From Pomphorhynchus laevis (Eukaryota > Acanthocephala > Palaeacanthocephala > Echinorhynchida > Pomphorhynchidae): a stretch of DNA of 64,000 bases. A program made the position numbers and the translations under genes. The notes beneath the pieces were generated by a model that was not told the origin of the DNA, did not search any database, and saw nothing but the letters and a program-made list of their open reading frames with translations. Shown here piece by piece: positions 20,285-30,385 of the stretch. The stretch's first letter is position 1. Every line of letters starts with the position of its first letter. The stretch is taken from positions 62,001 through 126,000 of the forward strand of contig WNNJ02001554.1 of assembly GCA_012934845.2 (NCBI GenBank), written 5' to 3'.

Positions 20285-20387
20285 ATCCTGCTCATAAAGC
20301 TACACCAAGATGGGAGTGGTTGTATCGAGAGCGTGGCAGCATAATTGTGATGGAAAATAGACTCCTTCAAAACTATGTAGAACTAGA

Positions 20388-23300
20388 TAAAAAAAGGATT
20401 TATTTTAACGTGGCAAATGCGTGCCAGCGCACGCTTACATGACCACAACAAAACAAGACTGTGAATCAGGTGTCGAGGTGTAAACGGAGGAGGTGTTTGA
20501 ATGTGATAAAAGAGGGAGCGCGGCAGACGTCGAGAGGGAGTTGATTCCAGGCGAGTGAGGCGGCGACGAGGAAGGATCGGAGACCATAGTTGTTGGAGTA
20601 ATTGGGAACGTGGAGTAAGAGGGTATGACAGGAACGAAGCGATAGCGAGGTGGGGCGAGTATCGTCTAAGAAAGGAAGGTTGATGAACGATGGGGATCCG
20701 ACAGCGATGAGACGAAAGGTAACGAGAAGAAGGCGGAGTTTGATGCGGATGTGGATGGTGGAGCCAGGAGAGTTGGGCAAAATATGTGGATGTGTGGTCG
20801 AAGCGACGGAGACGAAAGAGCACTCGAACGGCGGTGTTGATTATTCGTTGTAGGGGTAGGATGATGGATTTTGGAGAATTGGCGAAAAGGCTAAGGCAGT
20901 AATCGATTTTAGGGTAAAGAAGCGATGAAAGAAGATACATACAATAACGGAAGTCGATAAGGGGGCGGATACGGCGGATGTCACGGAGAATTAAGTTAGA
21001 TGAGCGGACCTTGTCACGGACGAAGAGTTTAAGGGAAAGGTGATCATCGAAATGGAAGCCTAAGAAAGTGAGATTGTGGACTATGGGGATGATCGATGAG
21101 GCAAAATATACAGTGGGAGGAGATATGTTTGGTTTACGGGGGAGGATCCACATTATTTTGGACTTTTCGGGGTTTAGAACGAGATGGAGATTGGAGAGAC
21201 GTTTGTAGATAGAACAAAGACAGTTGGAGGCAGAAATGCCGATATCGTGTATGCGATGTGCGGGTGCATGAGCATAGATGAGGATGTCATCGGCGTATTG
21301 CATGACATTAAAGGAGTAAGGTTTGATATACGGAGATAGATCGCCAAGCAGAAGAGAGAAAAGCAGGGGACCTAGGACTGAACCTTATGGGACCCCGCAA
21401 AAAATAGGGATGGGAGGGGAGGATGATGAATTAGAACAGACGCGAAAGGAACGGTCGGATAGATATAAGCGAACCATGCTACGGAGGAGGAAGAAAAGCC
21501 GTAATCATAACGAAGGCGAGAAAGGAGGACGGAGTGGTCGACAATGTCGAATGCGGAGGAGAGGTCGAGGGAGATGAGAACACTATATAGAGCCTTGTCT
21601 CGAGAAAGGAGTAAGTCGTTGTACACTTTTATGCATGCGATTTCTGTCGAGTGATTAGAGCGGAAAGCGGATTGGAAAGGAGGGTACATATTGGATGAGG
21701 AGAGATAAGCGTTGATTTGTATTAAGATGCGGCGTTCTAAGAGCTTAGAAAGAGTAGGGAGTAGTGAAATGGAGCGATAGCTAGAAGGAAGGGAGAGGTC
21801 GAGCGATTGTTTCTTAAGAGGGTACGAACGATTGCTGATTTCCAGTGTAAAGGGAAGATACGACTGCGGATGGACGAGTTAAACAAGGTTGTGAGAAATG
21901 GGGATATCGATGAGCATATAAATTTTAATATGTGAGTAGGCAGGGGATTGGCAGGTGAGGTTTTGTTGGGCAAGGACATGAGGACAGATGATACTTCTGT
22001 AGGTGATACTGGGAGAAGATGAAAGAGTTCCGGAAGGATGAGAGTAGACTGGGCAGAGTGGGATAGGATGCAAACCGGGGTGTGAGAGATCAACTTGGAT
22101 ACTTTAGTCTGGAGAAATGACGAATAATCATTGGCATTGATGTTGCACGGCGAAGAGAGAGGAGCGGGCAAGGATTGAGTTAAAAGTATGCCAGAGAGTC
22201 TTAGAGTTGAATGAAGTGATGATTTTATGCTTCCAGAAGGAGTTGCATTTGGTACGTAGTAGGTTGAGATGAGACCGGCGAAGAGCAAGATAGGAATCAC
22301 GGAAAGACGGAGTGATCGAGCGGAAATCGCGTCTGAGAGAGCGGTGATAGACTCGAAAAGCATGGCGGAGTCGACGCTTTGATAGTAGGCATTGGATGTC
22401 AAACCATGGGGCACGGTGCAAGCGACGGTGTGGGTGAGACTTGAAGGACAAGAGAATATCGAGAGTGGATGTGAGTTCAGAGTCGAAAAGAAAGGCGAGA
22501 TCGTGAGGAGATGAATATGTTATTGTGGGTAATTATAGAGATGATTTGAGTAAGGCAGAGCGGAGAAGGGAGAGGTCAAGATTTCAACAAGGGCGACGTA
22601 GGATTGTAGGTGTGTGAGGAGGGGTGTGGTTGTGAGTGAGATCAAGGGTGATAAGAAAGTGATCGGATAGACCAGGATCAGAGATGGACAGTGAGGTGTA
22701 GGCAGCAAAATGATCGGGGACAGCGATGATGTCGAGTGCCCCACCAAGTATATGTGTGGGGGCAGTGGAGATTAGTTTGTAATTGTAGTTGGATAGAATG
22801 TTGATGAACCGGATGGAATCCGTGGAAGAGGGGCGGTTTAGGCGGATATTGAAGTCGCCTAGAACGAGTGAAGGGATTGAGGACAAAGAACAATGAGAAA
22901 GGAGGTCAGCGAGTTCGGTAAAAAATAAGGCAGTAGGAGCTGATGAACCAGGACGGTATACAATGGCGAGATCTAGAGTGATCGGGTTAGAATAACGACA
23001 AGTGAGCAATTCAAAAGAGCAAGGACTGAAAGGGGGATTGATTTTGCGAAGAGACGCGGGGTGACGCGCGAATGCGACGATGCCGCCATGATTAGAGAAT
23101 TTAGAAGGGCATGAGCTGAGAGGGCGGGCGGATTCGACTAGGGAGCAACCGGTAGAGAGCAGACGGCGAATGGAAAGGTCGTCGGAATCTGAGTGCCAGG
23201 ATTCGGTGAGGCAGAAGATATCGATGGATTGCTTGGTGAATAGGTTGAGGATAAGATCGGATTTATTGAGAATAGATCTAGTGTTGAGGAGACCGAGGCG

Positions 23301-23870
23301 GAAACCGTGTGCTGTGGCGAAAGAGTCTAGTGGAGAAGACACATAGGAGAGATGGAGCGCCATCGAATTTTTGGACGGGTGTGGACAACTTGAAAATTTC
23401 CGTCTGTTTCGGATGGAGAGTGATGTTTCGCCGTTTTTATCGCGACGGCGTTTTTTGATGCGGGCAGAAGAGAGTTGAGCGATTTCCCTAAAAAAGTACC
23501 TGTATATAATTGGTATTAAACTGTTGGCACTTTCTGGGATATGCTGGATGATGATGGCCACAGTTAGTACACATTGGCTTATTGTGAAAAGGGCAGCAGT
23601 CATCTTTACGTTACTTGAGTTCTATGCATTATAAACACTTTTGTGGGCGTAAGCAAGTATAGACTCACAATGACTTCATGTATGGCGATTGACGATGGGG
23701 ATATGTAAATTCATTAGAGGATGTGTGTTTAAAAATAAGGTTTGTACCGAAGAAGAGGTTGTGGGCACTCTTAGACATAATAAGTGCATTGTCTAAGGAC
23801 ATCGACGTTGCTCGAGCAACGTTGGAGGATCGAAAGTGTATTATGTTAATTTGCCACATAGTATCTTAGG
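20388..23870 (-). mobile_element. L2/CR1-superclade LINE, interrupted
   Basis: Read on the minus strand from about 23870: a gag-like remnant with a zinc knuckle (MCTNCGHHHPAYPRKC, near 23550); endonuclease at 23380-22590 (LGLLNTRSILNKSD, TESWHSD, LVLGDFNIRL, GLSDHFLITLDL); pre-RT; RT with STEIACIKVYNDLLLS, LISLDLSSAFDIVDHS, VLGPLLFSLLLGDLSP and catalytic MQYADDILIY; a thumb region LNPEKSKIMW and FLGFHFDDHL; 3' end at the A-rich run near 20390. Frame is broken in several places between 22.4 and 21.3 kb. Much more GC-rich than host exons, with a purine-rich plus strand. A truncated sibling lies at 29.6-30.4 kb. Confidence 0.85.
22590..23380 (-). pseudogene. endonuclease domain of the L2/CR1-type LINE
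   Basis: Apurinic-type endonuclease: Asn of LNTRSIL, Glu of LTESWH, DFN of GDFNIRL, SDH of LSDHFLI all present, so this domain is itself intact. The upstream open frame to 23603 begins out of register with the zinc-knuckle ORF and is not a genuine start. Confidence 0.8.
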
Positions 23871-24127
23871 ATTAAAAGCTAGATTCTGCGCCACGCGATT
23901 TTCTTGTTGGTAATTATTAATCAAAGCGAAGAACTGATTCAATTGACTTGGATAGCATAATTTTCACATTGACGTGAATTCTGTTAGATATTTAGTACCT
24001 TTTGATCGTATTTAATTCTTACTGAGAGATTAGAAGCTGTTCGACAATGTAAAGCAAACGATAGGTATACTGCATATTGAATGTCAATTAAATTTCCTGA
24101 ATGAACTACACCAGACTAACATAAAAA
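23871..24127. other. spacer between two LINEs
   Basis: AT-rich, nothing coding or repeated recognised. Confidence 0.3.
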
Positions 24128-24395
24128 AATTTTGGTTTCTTATAAACATACAAAAAGTTATAAGTATTCAGTTTAATTACAATAAAATACACAAGAAGAC
24201 GACTGATAAATTAAAAAAGTCTTGGTTATAAAAACTCTTACAAAACTCTTACAAAACACTTACAATTATTATACAATAATAATCTACAAAATTTGGGACA
24301 AGTTTAAACCAAAATTCAAGCAGTCATCCCGAGATACAAGGGCTCTGACTAGTGTGCATATTTTTTTTGGTTTCTAATAAACATACAATTCAGTT
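24128..24395 (+). repeat. direct repeat in the presumed 5' UTR
   Basis: TTTTGGTTTCTTATAAACAT (24130) and TTTTGGTTTCTAATAAACAT (24365) are near copies 235 bases apart. LINE 5' UTRs can contain repeated promoter monomers, which would explain this, but two copies are thin evidence. Confidence 0.4.
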
Positions 24396-24412
24396 CAGCA
24401 ATCTGAACTGTA

Positions 24413-25684
24413 ATGATCAAAATGGGGAAACGGAGGAAAACGACAAAATCGACTGTGAATGATAATGGATCCCAGCATTATGTAGAGTGTTCCATGGCCG
24501 ATTGCCCTGTGTGGACTACTGTTTGGCTACCTATTCGTCTTCCTTCAAATTTTCTTGATAGAGATTTTCTATGCGGATTTTGTTCAGCATCTTTTCGTAA
24601 AGATTTGATAGTTTCAAAGAATGATCAATCGTCTATCAGCCATGACAATTCAAATAGTATCGTTTGTGACAAAGATGTTAGTAAAATACAATTCGAACGA
24701 AAATGTGGCAAACATCGAAAAGAACAATTATTATCATCAAATAAAGAAAGCGCTCGATTTACAGACAATTCTCAAACATTGCAAGAGCAACATGTTGCCA
24801 CAGACTTCCTGCGAATCGAAAATGAATCATTGAATCGAACATCCAACTCATTAATCGATGAAGCATCACCGATTATCGAAAATAACAGTTTAGACAATGA
24901 CAATCTTATCAATAACGGAAATTTGGATAGTGGAAACCTACAACGATCGTACAGTAAATCCGATATCAATTCAAGCTTCTCTGCACCTCTTACTAATCCA
25001 GATATATTTACTGATCCAATCAATGCTTATTCACCTAAGCGCTCTACATATGTTAACATTCCGGGTCAGTCAGATGAAGTGTCTCTTAATCACAAAGATT
25101 CTAATCAATTCGAGTCATTGGCAAGTGTTATACCTGATACATGCCAAATAACTGGAGTCATTGATAGATCTTCACATAATCTTGATGGAAAATCAGTGAT
25201 TTCCTCTGAGCAGCACTTTTCCCGCGTACGCAAATATCATGATCATTCTCGCGCTATCGTTTTCACTAATATACCTGAATCTATCTCGGTCAACATACAA
25301 CATAGATTAGATGACGACTTATCCAAAGTTCGTGCGATACTATCAACCATTTTGGTAGCGTCACCGAAAGAGGTAACGTCCAAAATTAAACTATTAGCTT
25401 TGTTTCGAATTGGTAAAAAGCAGAATAATCATCCTAGATTATTAAAAGCAATTTTTACCGACGCAGCGGCTGCCAAAACTATTCTGAGCAACTCCTATTA
25501 TCTTAAAGGTTCTCCCGTTAGATTACTAAATGATCTTGACAAGTATGAACGTGAACGTCTTCGAGAGGTTAGACAATTATTGAGATCGCGCTTAGATGCA
25601 GGAGAAACAAACTTAAGAATTCGGAATTTTCAAATTGTGCGACGAGGGACTCGCTTGAATTGGACTCCGCTGTTTGTGGATTAG
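24413..25684 (+). CDS. LINE ORF1 protein
   Basis: 423 aa. N-terminal Cys/His part with ECSMADCPVWTT and LCGFCSASF (residues about 26-65), a C-x4-C...C-x2-C arrangement reminiscent of a PHD or zinc-ribbon fold; a long Ser/Asn-rich disordered middle; then a conserved C-terminal domain (about 285-423) with RAIVFTNIPESI, KIKLLALFRIGKK, RLLKAIFTD, KYERERLREVRQLLRSRL. The same C-terminal domain is recognisable in the decayed minus copy near 58.9 kb. Known: CR1-type ORF1 proteins are RNA-binding particle components. It overlaps ORF2 by 25 nt, implying reinitiation or a similar coupling. Confidence 0.85.
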   Translation: MIKMGKRRKTTKSTVNDNGSQHYVECSMADCPVWTTVWLPIRLPSNFLDRDFLCGFCSASFRKDLIVSKNDQSSISHDNSNSIVCDKDVSKIQFERKCGKHRKEQLLSSNKESARFTDNSQTLQEQHVATDFLRIENESLNRTSNSLIDEASPIIENNSLDNDNLINNGNLDSGNLQRSYSKSDINSSFSAPLTNPDIFTDPINAYSPKRSTYVNIPGQSDEVSLNHKDSNQFESLASVIPDTCQITGVIDRSSHNLDGKSVISSEQHFSRVRKYHDHSRAIVFTNIPESISVNIQHRLDDDLSKVRAILSTILVASPKEVTSKIKLLALFRIGKKQNNHPRLLKAIFTDAAAAKTILSNSYYLKGSPVRLLNDLDKYERERLREVRQLLRSRLDAGETNLRIRNFQIVRRGTRLNWTPLFVD

Positions 25685-28599
25685 ATTTAGCTCCTCTCGT
25701 CGCTTCTAGCTTATCCAACATACCCATTACAAATGCATGTGATTACTTAGATGACATTGTTTATTATCAATCACCGTTGTGGTCTGCTCTGGCGAAATCC
25801 AATAGTGCTAACAGTAAGGGAAATAACACATGTGCTTCAATAGGCTATAGTTCTGTGATCTTGTATACTAACGCACGCAGTCTTCTTAATAAAATTCACG
25901 AATTGAAGCAACGTATTCAATATTCCCAGCCCTTGTTAATAGCAATAACAGAAAGCTGGCTTAACTCCGATATATCTGATCACGAGATTGAAATAGCTAA
26001 TTATTCTTCTTATCGTGTCGATAGGACCGGAAAGAGAGGAGGTGGGGTAATTTTATATTTACATAATAGTGTAGCGTTTATGACCTTAAGTGCCAAGTCT
26101 GAAGGTGGTACAGAAACACTATGGGGCAATATATTACTGTCCGGTCATGTGTTAGTTACTATTGGTCTTATATATCGTAGTCCAAGAATGGATGTTTGTT
26201 CCATAGTTGATACATTATTAAAGTTTGGATCCCGTAGTAATGTGGTAGTAGTGGGTGATCTAAATATGCCTTCTATAGACTGGACTAACTACATATGCTT
26301 AAATAACAATAATTATTCATCAGCATTCCTTGATACTATCAATTTTCTTAATCTAACGCAACATGTCTCAATGTTTACTCGTTCCTCTGGAGACCATCAA
26401 TCTTTGCTTGATATTTGTCTTACTTCCGATAAATATTTGATCACCGGTATAACATATTTGGATCCCTTAGGCAGCTCTGATCATTCTGTTATTCGCTTTA
26501 ATACAAACTTATCTAATATATTGTCACAACCTGAGTCTTCATGTATGTCAGTACAATGTTTCAAAACCAATTACAGTTTAGTACGTCAATCCCTTCTCGG
26601 TACAAATTGGTATGATCCATTGATTTTTGGAGTTGAATCATCTTGGCAACAATTTGAAACTCTAATGATATCGCTCCTTCTACGTTTCTCACCTCGTAAG
26701 GTAGCAACTGCCCGTGCACGCACAAATCCTTGGTTTGATAAGGAGCTTCAAGATGCATTGAGATCCAAGAAGCAAAAATTCGTAAGGTATAGGAATGGAG
26801 AAACTGATTATAGGTCATTTAAAAAGTGTCGGAATCATTTCACATATCTCAAGAGACTTAAAAAGCGGCAATTTGAACAAGTACTGATAGGAAAGTCAGC
26901 CAACAATCCTAACATATTATTTAAATATGCAAATTTTAAAAGTAATGTTCGATCTTCTAGCTCTATCATTGGAAACAATGGACGCATTCTAGTAGATCAT
27001 TTCGATATTGCTAATGCATTTGGTCGTAAATTTCTCGTATCAGCTACTACTTCTCCTTGTATAGAAATTACTCGTATTAATCCGTCAATTTTTGATATTC
27101 TTCACTTGTTCACAGTTCAAGATGTTATGAAAGAGTTTAAACGACTGAAACCGTCGGGCTCGATTTGCCCAGATTTACTTCCCTCAATATACCTGAAGAA
27201 TCTTCATGATGTCATTGCTGCGCCTTTATATAGGATATTTATAGCATCATTATATTACGGTATAGTCCCGAATGCATGGAAACGCTCTATCATTAAGCCG
27301 CTTCATAAGAAAGGTGATCGATCATGTGTAGATAACTACCGACCGGTTAGTTTAACCTCTGTATCGTGTCGTGTATTAGAGAGATTACTTTATCGGATAA
27401 TCAGTAGCTACCTAGAATCATACAGGTTACTTTCTACTAATCAGCACGGATTCCGTAAAAACTGTTCCACAGTAACCAACCTTTTATTGGCACAGGAAAG
27501 TTGGGGTTCCATAGTGGATGAGGGGTATGCTGTCGATGTCATATTTTTTGACTTCTCCAAAGCATTTGATCATGTACCCCATGACAAGTTGATTATGAAG
27601 ATAAGTGCATTAAAAATCAATCCAATTATCATTCGTTGGATATGCAACTTTCTTTCTGGTCGCACATACCAGGTCGCCATTAACGGTACCCTTTCCGAGC
27701 ATTATCCAGTTAATGCCGGTGTCCCGCAAGGGTCTGTATTGGGTCCTTTGCTGTTTTGTATTTTCATCAACGATCTACCCAGTGTAATAAGTTCGCATTC
27801 ATTATTATTTGCTGACGATTTAAAAATTTGGAGAGCCATCAAGTCGAATTATGATCGTAACATTCTTCAATCAGATATTGACACGGTTCTTAAGTGGGCA
27901 CGTTCTAATGGTCTGTCTGTTAATGCCTCGAAGTGCACTTGCATGCACATTCGATCACGTAATATTGTTCCAGTGCCGATATATCATCTCGGGGATCGAG
28001 TGATTAAATTGGTTTCGAGCTATAAAGATCTTGGCGTATTGATAACGGATGATTTCTCCACTCGCCAAAACACTGAGTACATTTGTTCGAAGGCCATGCG
28101 TATGGTTGGTTTCCTTCGCCGATCATTCAGCTATGTGAGTCCACGTTCTTTTAGAGTTCTTGCAAACGCTTTTGTACTAAGTCATTTGTTATATGCTTCT
28201 CAATGTTCATACCCTCGAACCAGAGATGAGATTAATCGACTTGAGAAGGTGCTACGTAGGGCAACAAAATTAGTACATTCTTTGAGAGAACTTCCTTACG
28301 AGGACCGTCTTCGGTCTTTAAATATGCAGTCATTATGTGATATTCGTGACTCGCGGGATCTGTGTCTTGTATGGGAGGTATTTCACAATGAACACCATGT
28401 GTTGCGTGGGCTCTTCAACATTCGATCAACTCGAGCTTTGCGAGGTCACTCGTTTTATCTTAGTCGCCAACGAATAGTACATTCTAGGACGATTCAATTT
28501 GGACAACGAATAATAAATTCATGGAATCGTTTAAGCGATGATATTGTAAATGCGGGAACTCGGGAGCTCTTTAAACGACAGATTATTTTAAATTGTTAA
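25660..28599 (+). CDS. LINE ORF2: endonuclease-reverse transcriptase
   Basis: 979 aa, uninterrupted. Endonuclease (about residues 65-290): ILYTNARSLLNKI, ITESWLNSDI, RGGGVILYLH, VVVGDLNMPSIDW, GSSDHSVIRF, keeping the Asn, Glu, Asp-x-Asn and Ser-Asp-His residues. Reverse transcriptase (about 510-790): KPLHKKGD, YRPVSLTSVSCRVLER, HGFRKNCSTVTNLL, FFDFSKAFDHVPHDKL, GVPQGSVLGPLLF, FADDLKIW. C-terminal thumb region with LSHLLYASQC and RTIQFGQRIINSWNRL. All expected motifs are present at usual spacing, so the copy may be competent. Translation start at ATG 25660 lies inside ORF1. Confidence 0.93.
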   Translation: MDSAVCGLDLAPLVASSLSNIPITNACDYLDDIVYYQSPLWSALAKSNSANSKGNNTCASIGYSSVILYTNARSLLNKIHELKQRIQYSQPLLIAITESWLNSDISDHEIEIANYSSYRVDRTGKRGGGVILYLHNSVAFMTLSAKSEGGTETLWGNILLSGHVLVTIGLIYRSPRMDVCSIVDTLLKFGSRSNVVVVGDLNMPSIDWTNYICLNNNNYSSAFLDTINFLNLTQHVSMFTRSSGDHQSLLDICLTSDKYLITGITYLDPLGSSDHSVIRFNTNLSNILSQPESSCMSVQCFKTNYSLVRQSLLGTNWYDPLIFGVESSWQQFETLMISLLLRFSPRKVATARARTNPWFDKELQDALRSKKQKFVRYRNGETDYRSFKKCRNHFTYLKRLKKRQFEQVLIGKSANNPNILFKYANFKSNVRSSSSIIGNNGRILVDHFDIANAFGRKFLVSATTSPCIEITRINPSIFDILHLFTVQDVMKEFKRLKPSGSICPDLLPSIYLKNLHDVIAAPLYRIFIASLYYGIVPNAWKRSIIKPLHKKGDRSCVDNYRPVSLTSVSCRVLERLLYRIISSYLESYRLLSTNQHGFRKNCSTVTNLLLAQESWGSIVDEGYAVDVIFFDFSKAFDHVPHDKLIMKISALKINPIIIRWICNFLSGRTYQVAINGTLSEHYPVNAGVPQGSVLGPLLFCIFINDLPSVISSHSLLFADDLKIWRAIKSNYDRNILQSDIDTVLKWARSNGLSVNASKCTCMHIRSRNIVPVPIYHLGDRVIKLVSSYKDLGVLITDDFSTRQNTEYICSKAMRMVGFLRRSFSYVSPRSFRVLANAFVLSHLLYASQCSYPRTRDEINRLEKVLRRATKLVHSLRELPYEDRLRSLNMQSLCDIRDSRDLCLVWEVFHNEHHVLRGLFNIRSTRALRGHSFYLSRQRIVHSRTIQFGQRIINSWNRLSDDIVNAGTRELFKRQIILNC

Positions 28600-28685
28600 C
28601 TGATTTGTTTTTGATTTTCTCTTTTTCTTTTATTTTGACTATCGATTTGTCAGCAACTGTGAGCTATGCTCGTAACGTTGTCTAC

Positions 28686-28713
<28 letters not shown>
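28686..28713 (+). repeat. ATA microsatellite tail of the LINE
   Basis: About nine ATA units directly after the 3' UTR. Simple-repeat tails in place of poly(A) are usual for CR1/I-type LINEs. The truncated sibling ends at the same point with ATAATAAT. Confidence 0.9.
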
Positions 28714-28717
<4 letters not shown>

Positions 28718-29082
28718 GTTTATCACCAAGGATTCAAGTGTATACAAATGATCAGCCATTTACAATTATTGGAACTAGCGAAAATAGAATATCGATATCG
28801 ACTCTTTGATCAAAAAATCTTAGAAAGCAAAATCGGGCGTTGATTCGTTTAATGTTATAATTTCTGAATTTGTTCGACATTATGAATATTTAAATATAAG
28901 GATTTTACAATGTACTTCAGAAAATATTATTTCATAATTATCAGGTAAGCAAATTACGAAGCATCAAATAGTGATGGAAATAAAATAATCTAAATCAAAA
29001 TACAAGGCACAAAATAATCTAAAACAGAAAGCTAAAATACAAAAAGAAAAATAGCATTAAATGTAACTAACAAAAGATTAAA
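28714..29082. other. AT-rich spacer
   Basis: No coding or repeat signal recognised. Confidence 0.3.
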
Positions 29083-29213
29083 TCAGCTAACTGAGTCTAC
29101 GTATTGTTATATAATTATAAAATAAACAAAACATAATAATGCTAAATCAAAATTTAATAATTAAATAATAAAATTAATAATTGTTTTTAGATTTTCTATA
29201 ATTTTAATCAAGT

Positions 29214-29244
<31 letters not shown>

Positions 29245-29500
29245 ATTTAAAATAAACGTCATTTTTATGAATTGACTAATAAATAACAGGCGTTGTATCA
29301 GAATAAGAATTAGAGGTCATCAGGAGGAACTGCTATGCTATCAGGTTTCTATAATAATATATAATTAAATAATATATAATTATTATAGAATAAGAATGAT
29401 GACCTCTAATTCTTATAGAATAAGAATTAGAGGTCATCAGGAGGAACTGCTATGCTATCAGGTTTCTATAATAATATATAATTAAATAATATATAATTAA
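29083..29500 (-). mobile_element. solo Naiad terminal repeat, end duplicated
   Basis: 29083-29350 is a Naiad 3' tail in minus orientation, from AAATCAGCTAACTGAGTCTA to AACTGCTATGCTATCAGG. The final part (TAGAGGTCATCAGGAGGAAC and following) is repeated at 29425-29500, with an inverted scrap (ATGATGACCTCTAATTC) between at about 29396-29412. Both copies stop at the same CAGGTTTC position and run into TAATAATATATAAT, pointing to a defined insertion end. Confidence 0.7.
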
Positions 29501-29621
29501 ATAAATGGAAGAAAAAAACTGAATTTCAGATTATCTATCAAAATGGAACAACATAATGTATAGTCTAGTTTATTTTGTTCGAATAGATCGTCATTCATCC
29601 GATTCTGATAAACTTCTTTAT

Positions 29622-30385
29622 ATAAAAAAGATTTATTTTAACGTGGCAAATGCGTGTCAGCGCACGCTTACATGACCACAACAAAACAAAAATGTAAATT
29701 ATGTTTTGAGAAGGTGTGAACGGAGGAGGTGTTTGAATGTAATAAAGGAGGGAGCGCGGCGGACGTTTAGAGGGAGTTGATTCTAGGCGAGTGAGGTGGC
29801 GACGATGAAGGATCGGAGACGATAGTTGTTGGAGTACTTTGGAACGTGGAGTAAGAGGGTATGACGGGAACGCAGCGATAGCGAGGAGGGGCGAGTGTCG
29901 TCTAAGAAAGGAAGGTTGATGAACGATGGGAGCCGCCAGCAATGAGACGAAAAGTTACGCGTAGAAGGCGGAGTTTGATGTGAATGTGGATGGTGGGCCA
30001 GAAGAGTTGAACAAGATATGTGGATATGTGGTCAAGCGACGGAGACGAAAGAGCACTCGAACGGCGGAGTTGATGATGCGTTGTAGGAGTAGGATGATGG
30101 ATTTTGGAGAATTTGCGTAAATGCTTAGGAAGTAATCGATTTTAGAGAAAATAAACGATGAAAGAAGAGACACAAGAACGGAAATCGATAAGGGGGCGGA
30201 TACGGCGGATGTCACGGAGAATTAAGTTAGACGAGCGGACCTTGTCACGGACGAAGGGTTTAAGAAAAAGGTGATTATCGAAATGGATGCCTAAGAAAGT
30301 GAGATTGTGTACTATGGGGATGATCGATGAGGCAAAATATACAGTGGGAGGAGATATGTTTGGTTTACGGGGGATGATCCACATA
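29622..30385 (-). mobile_element. 5'-truncated copy of the GC-rich LINE
   Basis: Matches 20388-21155 from the A-rich 3' end (AAAAAAGATTTATTTTAACG) to the WIIPRKPNISPPTVYF part of the RT, roughly nine bases in ten identical. It breaks off at 30385 into unrelated sequence. Confidence 0.85.

Larger units (their letters stand above)
24128..28713 (+). mobile_element. CR1-like LINE, apparently intact
   Basis: A complete two-ORF LINE: possible 5' UTR from about 24128 (its exact start is not known), ORF1 24413-25684, ORF2 25660-28599, short 3' UTR, and a 3' tail of about nine ATA/AAT triplets (28686-28713). No internal stops. A near-identical truncated copy sits 5.4 kb to the left. RT motifs A (FFDFSKAFDHVPHDKL), B (GVPQGSVLGPLLF) and C (LLFADDLKIW) place it near CR1. 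Codon use is AT-rich like the host, unlike the GC-rich LINE beside it. Confidence 0.92.

Noticed and set aside
20650-21577. Plus-strand Arg/Gly-rich ORFs
   Set aside because: Antisense to the GC-rich LINE; the composition is the mirror of its coding strand.
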